From: Oxalobacteraceae bacterium
GTDB taxonomy: Bacteria; Pseudomonadota; Gammaproteobacteria; Burkholderiales; Burkholderiaceae_D
Assembly (NCBI GenBank): GCA_027485535.1
Contig: JAIXQV010000215.1
Span: forward strand, 1-7,345
Length of the DNA stretch: 7,345 nucleotides
Direction: 5' to 3'
The notes below the pieces were generated by a model that worked only from the letters and a program-made list of their open reading frames with translations, ran no database searches and had not been told where the DNA came from. Shown one piece after another: positions 5,887 through 7,345 of the stretch. Made by a program: the position numbers and the translations under genes. The number at the start of each line of letters is the position of its first letter. Within the stretch, counting starts at the first letter, position 1.

Positions 5887-6903
5887 CTAGGCGGCTAACG
5901 GCTCTGCAGCGGGCGCATATTGTAACCGGTCACCCAAGGCCAACTGCGATTCGAAGAATGCGTCGACGGCCGCGAGTTGCGTGGCGCAATCATCGATACG
6001 GTTCATCTGCTGACGAAACTGTTCTCCTCCGTGCAGATCACGCACATACCAAGCAATATGCTTACGCGCGGTGCGCACGCCGAGGTAGTCGCCATAAAAT
6101 GCGTAGTGCGCCCTCAGATGTTGCGCCATGCGCTCGCGAACTTCGCTGATGGTGGGCGCCGCCAGCATCGTGCCGGTGCGCAAGTAGTGGTCGATCTCCC
6201 GGAAAATCCAGGGCCGGCCCTGCGCAGCGCGGCCGATCATCACGGCATCTGCACCGGTGTAGTGCAACACATGCGCTGCCTTCTGCGGGCTATCGATATC
6301 ACCGTTGGCGACCACCGGAATACCGACCGCAGCTTTCACGGCTGCGATGGTGTCGTACTCAGCATCACCTTTATAGCCATCGGCACGGGTGCGACCATGC
6401 AGGGTCAGCATGGCAATGCCGCTGTCCTCGGCAATGCGGGCAATCGTTAAGGCGTTTTTGTGGTCTCTATCCCAGCCGGTTCGGAATTTCAGGGTGACGG
6501 GAACGTCGACTGCCGCCACCACCGCTTGCAGCAACGATGTCACTAAGGGCTCATCGCGCAACAATGCCGAGCCGCACCAGCGGTTGCAGACCTTCTTCAC
6601 CGGGCAGCCCATGTTGATATCGATGATCTGCGCACCACGGCCGACATTGAAGCGCGCTGCCTCGGCGAGTAATTGCGGATCAGCACCGGCGATCTGAACC
6701 GCTTTGGGTTCCATCTCACCGTCGTGATTGATACGTCGTGTGGACTTATCGGTAGCCCACAGTCGCGGGTTCGACGCGGCCATTTCAGAAACCGCATAAC
6801 CGGCACCCATCTCCTTGCACAGCTGACGAAACGGTCGATCAGTTACACCGGCCATGGGCGCGACGAATACATTATTGCGCAGCTGATAGGGGCCGATTTG
6901 CAT
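5887..6903 (-). CDS. dusB: tRNA-dihydrouridine synthase B
   Basis: DusB is an FMN-dependent enzyme that uses NADPH to reduce a specific uridine in the D-loop of tRNA (U17 in E. coli) to dihydrouridine. It has 338 residues, close to the family size (321 in E. coli). The TIM barrel starts with the FMN-binding APMAGVTDRPFRQLC (15-29). The active-site loop DINMGCPVKKVCN (95-107) holds the catalytic C100. K139 in VTLKFRTGWD, H169 in LTLHGRTRADGYKG (166-179), VANGDI (198-203) and ADAVMIGRAAQGRPWIF (218-234) line the flavin site. The helical tRNA-binding domain follows (about 245-325), with HYAFYGDYLGVRTARKHIAWY. The ATG at 6903 gives MQIGPYQLRNNVFVAPMAG, as expected. Only 5 bp separate it from the dtd stop, so translational coupling is likely, and there is no Shine-Dalgarno sequence. 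fis follows after 27 bp. Confidence 0.97.
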   Translation of the reverse strand: MQIGPYQLRNNVFVAPMAGVTDRPFRQLCKEMGAGYAVSEMAASNPRLWATDKSTRRINHDGEMEPKAVQIAGADPQLLAEAARFNVGRGAQIIDINMGCPVKKVCNRWCGSALLRDEPLVTSLLQAVVAAVDVPVTLKFRTGWDRDHKNALTIARIAEDSGIAMLTLHGRTRADGYKGDAEYDTIAAVKAAVGIPVVANGDIDSPQKAAHVLHYTGADAVMIGRAAQGRPWIFREIDHYLRTGTMLAAPTISEVRERMAQHLRAHYAFYGDYLGVRTARKHIAWYVRDLHGGEQFRQQMNRIDDCATQLAAVDAFFESQLALGDRLQYAPAAEPLAA

Positions 6904-6908
6904 GATGA

Positions 6909-7345
6909 TCAGTGAGCGGGTGCCACGTGCAGCCAGAAAGTGACCGGACCATCATTCACCAGCGCGACTTTCATATCAGCACCAAAGCGACCTGTCTCAA
7001 CTTGTGGATGCGCTTGACGCGCACTTTGCACGGTGTAGTCAAACAACTCATTTGCGATTGCTGGTGGCGCGGCCGGGGTGAATGAGGGGCGCGTGCCGGA
7101 TCGTGTGTCAGCAGCAAGCGTGAACTGAGGCACAAGCAACAAGCCGCCCTGTACTTGCGCCAGATTCAGATTCATCTTGCCCTCGGCATCACTAAACACG
7201 CGAATGCCCAGTAGTTTAGTGAGCAGGGCGTCGGCTTCTTTGCGGGTATCACCACGCTCGGCGCATAGCAGCACTAGTAAGCCTTGATCGATATGGCCCA
7301 CGACCGTGCCATCGACCCGCACACTCGCCTCGGACACACGTTGCA
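6909..7345 (-). CDS. dtd: D-aminoacyl-tRNA deacylase, first few codons outside window
   Basis: Dtd hydrolyses D-amino acids (and glycine from mischarged tRNA-Ala) off tRNA as a chirality proofreading step; it works as a cytoplasmic homodimer. The frame stays open to the window edge, and the codons read QRVSEASVRVDG, matching residues 6 onwards of E. coli Dtd. About five codons are therefore missing, and the GTG at 7337 is internal V8, not the start. Conserved blocks are GLLVLLCAERGDT, RVFSDAEGKMNLNL, FTLAADTRSGTRPSF, VETGRFGADMKVALVNDGPVTFWL and the Gly-cisPro pair inside NDGPVT that rejects L-amino acids. The cross-subunit SQFTL motif reads PQFTL here (Pro at position 77 in E. coli numbering). 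The TGA stop lies 5 bp before the dusB ATG, so this gene leads the - strand run as far as the window shows. Confidence 0.96.
   Translation of the reverse strand, partial: QRVSEASVRVDGTVVGHIDQGLLVLLCAERGDTRKEADALLTKLLGIRVFSDAEGKMNLNLAQVQGGLLLVPQFTLAADTRSGTRPSFTPAAPPAIANELFDYTVQSARQAHPQVETGRFGADMKVALVNDGPVTFWLHVAPAH

Noticed and set aside
5718..6149. 143-codon open frame on the + strand across fis and the end of dusB
   Set aside because: It overlaps two clear genes, is very rich in arginine, and matches no known protein.
7335..7337. GTG as the start codon of dtd
   Set aside because: The upstream codons CAA CGT continue the conserved LQRV N-terminus of Dtd, so the true start is just outside the window.

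Overview
This window looks like chromosomal housekeeping DNA from a betaproteobacterium, probably of the order Burkholderiales. The evidence is the gene order dtd-dusB-fis-purH-ruvC-ruvA-ruvB, the short 77-residue Fis, and protein sequences close to that group throughout. GC content is moderate to high as judged by eye. I see no mobile elements, CRISPR arrays, rRNA or tRNA genes, and no frameshifted genes. Both end genes are cut by the window edge rather than broken.

Layout: two genes lie on the + strand. They are the C-terminal part of valyl-tRNA synthetase (valS, 1-1128) and, 22 bp downstream with a strong ribosome binding site, a small exported DUF2147 protein (1151-1591). A 42-bp convergent spacer separates them from a long run on the - strand. 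Read in the direction of transcription (right to left), that run is dtd (cut at 7345), dusB, fis, purH, ruvC, ruvA and ruvB (ending at 1634). The gaps between dtd, dusB, fis and purH are 5 to 27 bp, the ruvA-ruvB gap is 28 bp, and only the purH-ruvC gap (93 bp) and the ruvC-ruvA gap (103 bp) leave room for regulation.

The - strand run groups quality control and tRNA modification (Dtd, DusB), a nucleoid regulator (Fis), the last two steps of IMP synthesis (PurH) and the complete Holliday junction branch migration and resolution machine (RuvC, RuvA, RuvB). All the main catalytic and binding motifs I could check are present. The one departure from the E. coli sequence is in Dtd, where the SQFTL motif reads PQFTL.

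I did not find an undescribed system. What deserves a second look is mostly about expression. Almost no gene on the - strand has a recognisable Shine-Dalgarno sequence, while the + strand DUF2147 gene has an excellent one. An extended -10-like sequence sits exactly where it would give a leaderless ruvC mRNA. A 23-codon hydrophobic reading frame fills the purH-ruvC gap. The ruvC-ruvA gap is rich in short direct repeats. No LexA box is visible in front of ruvC or ruvA.
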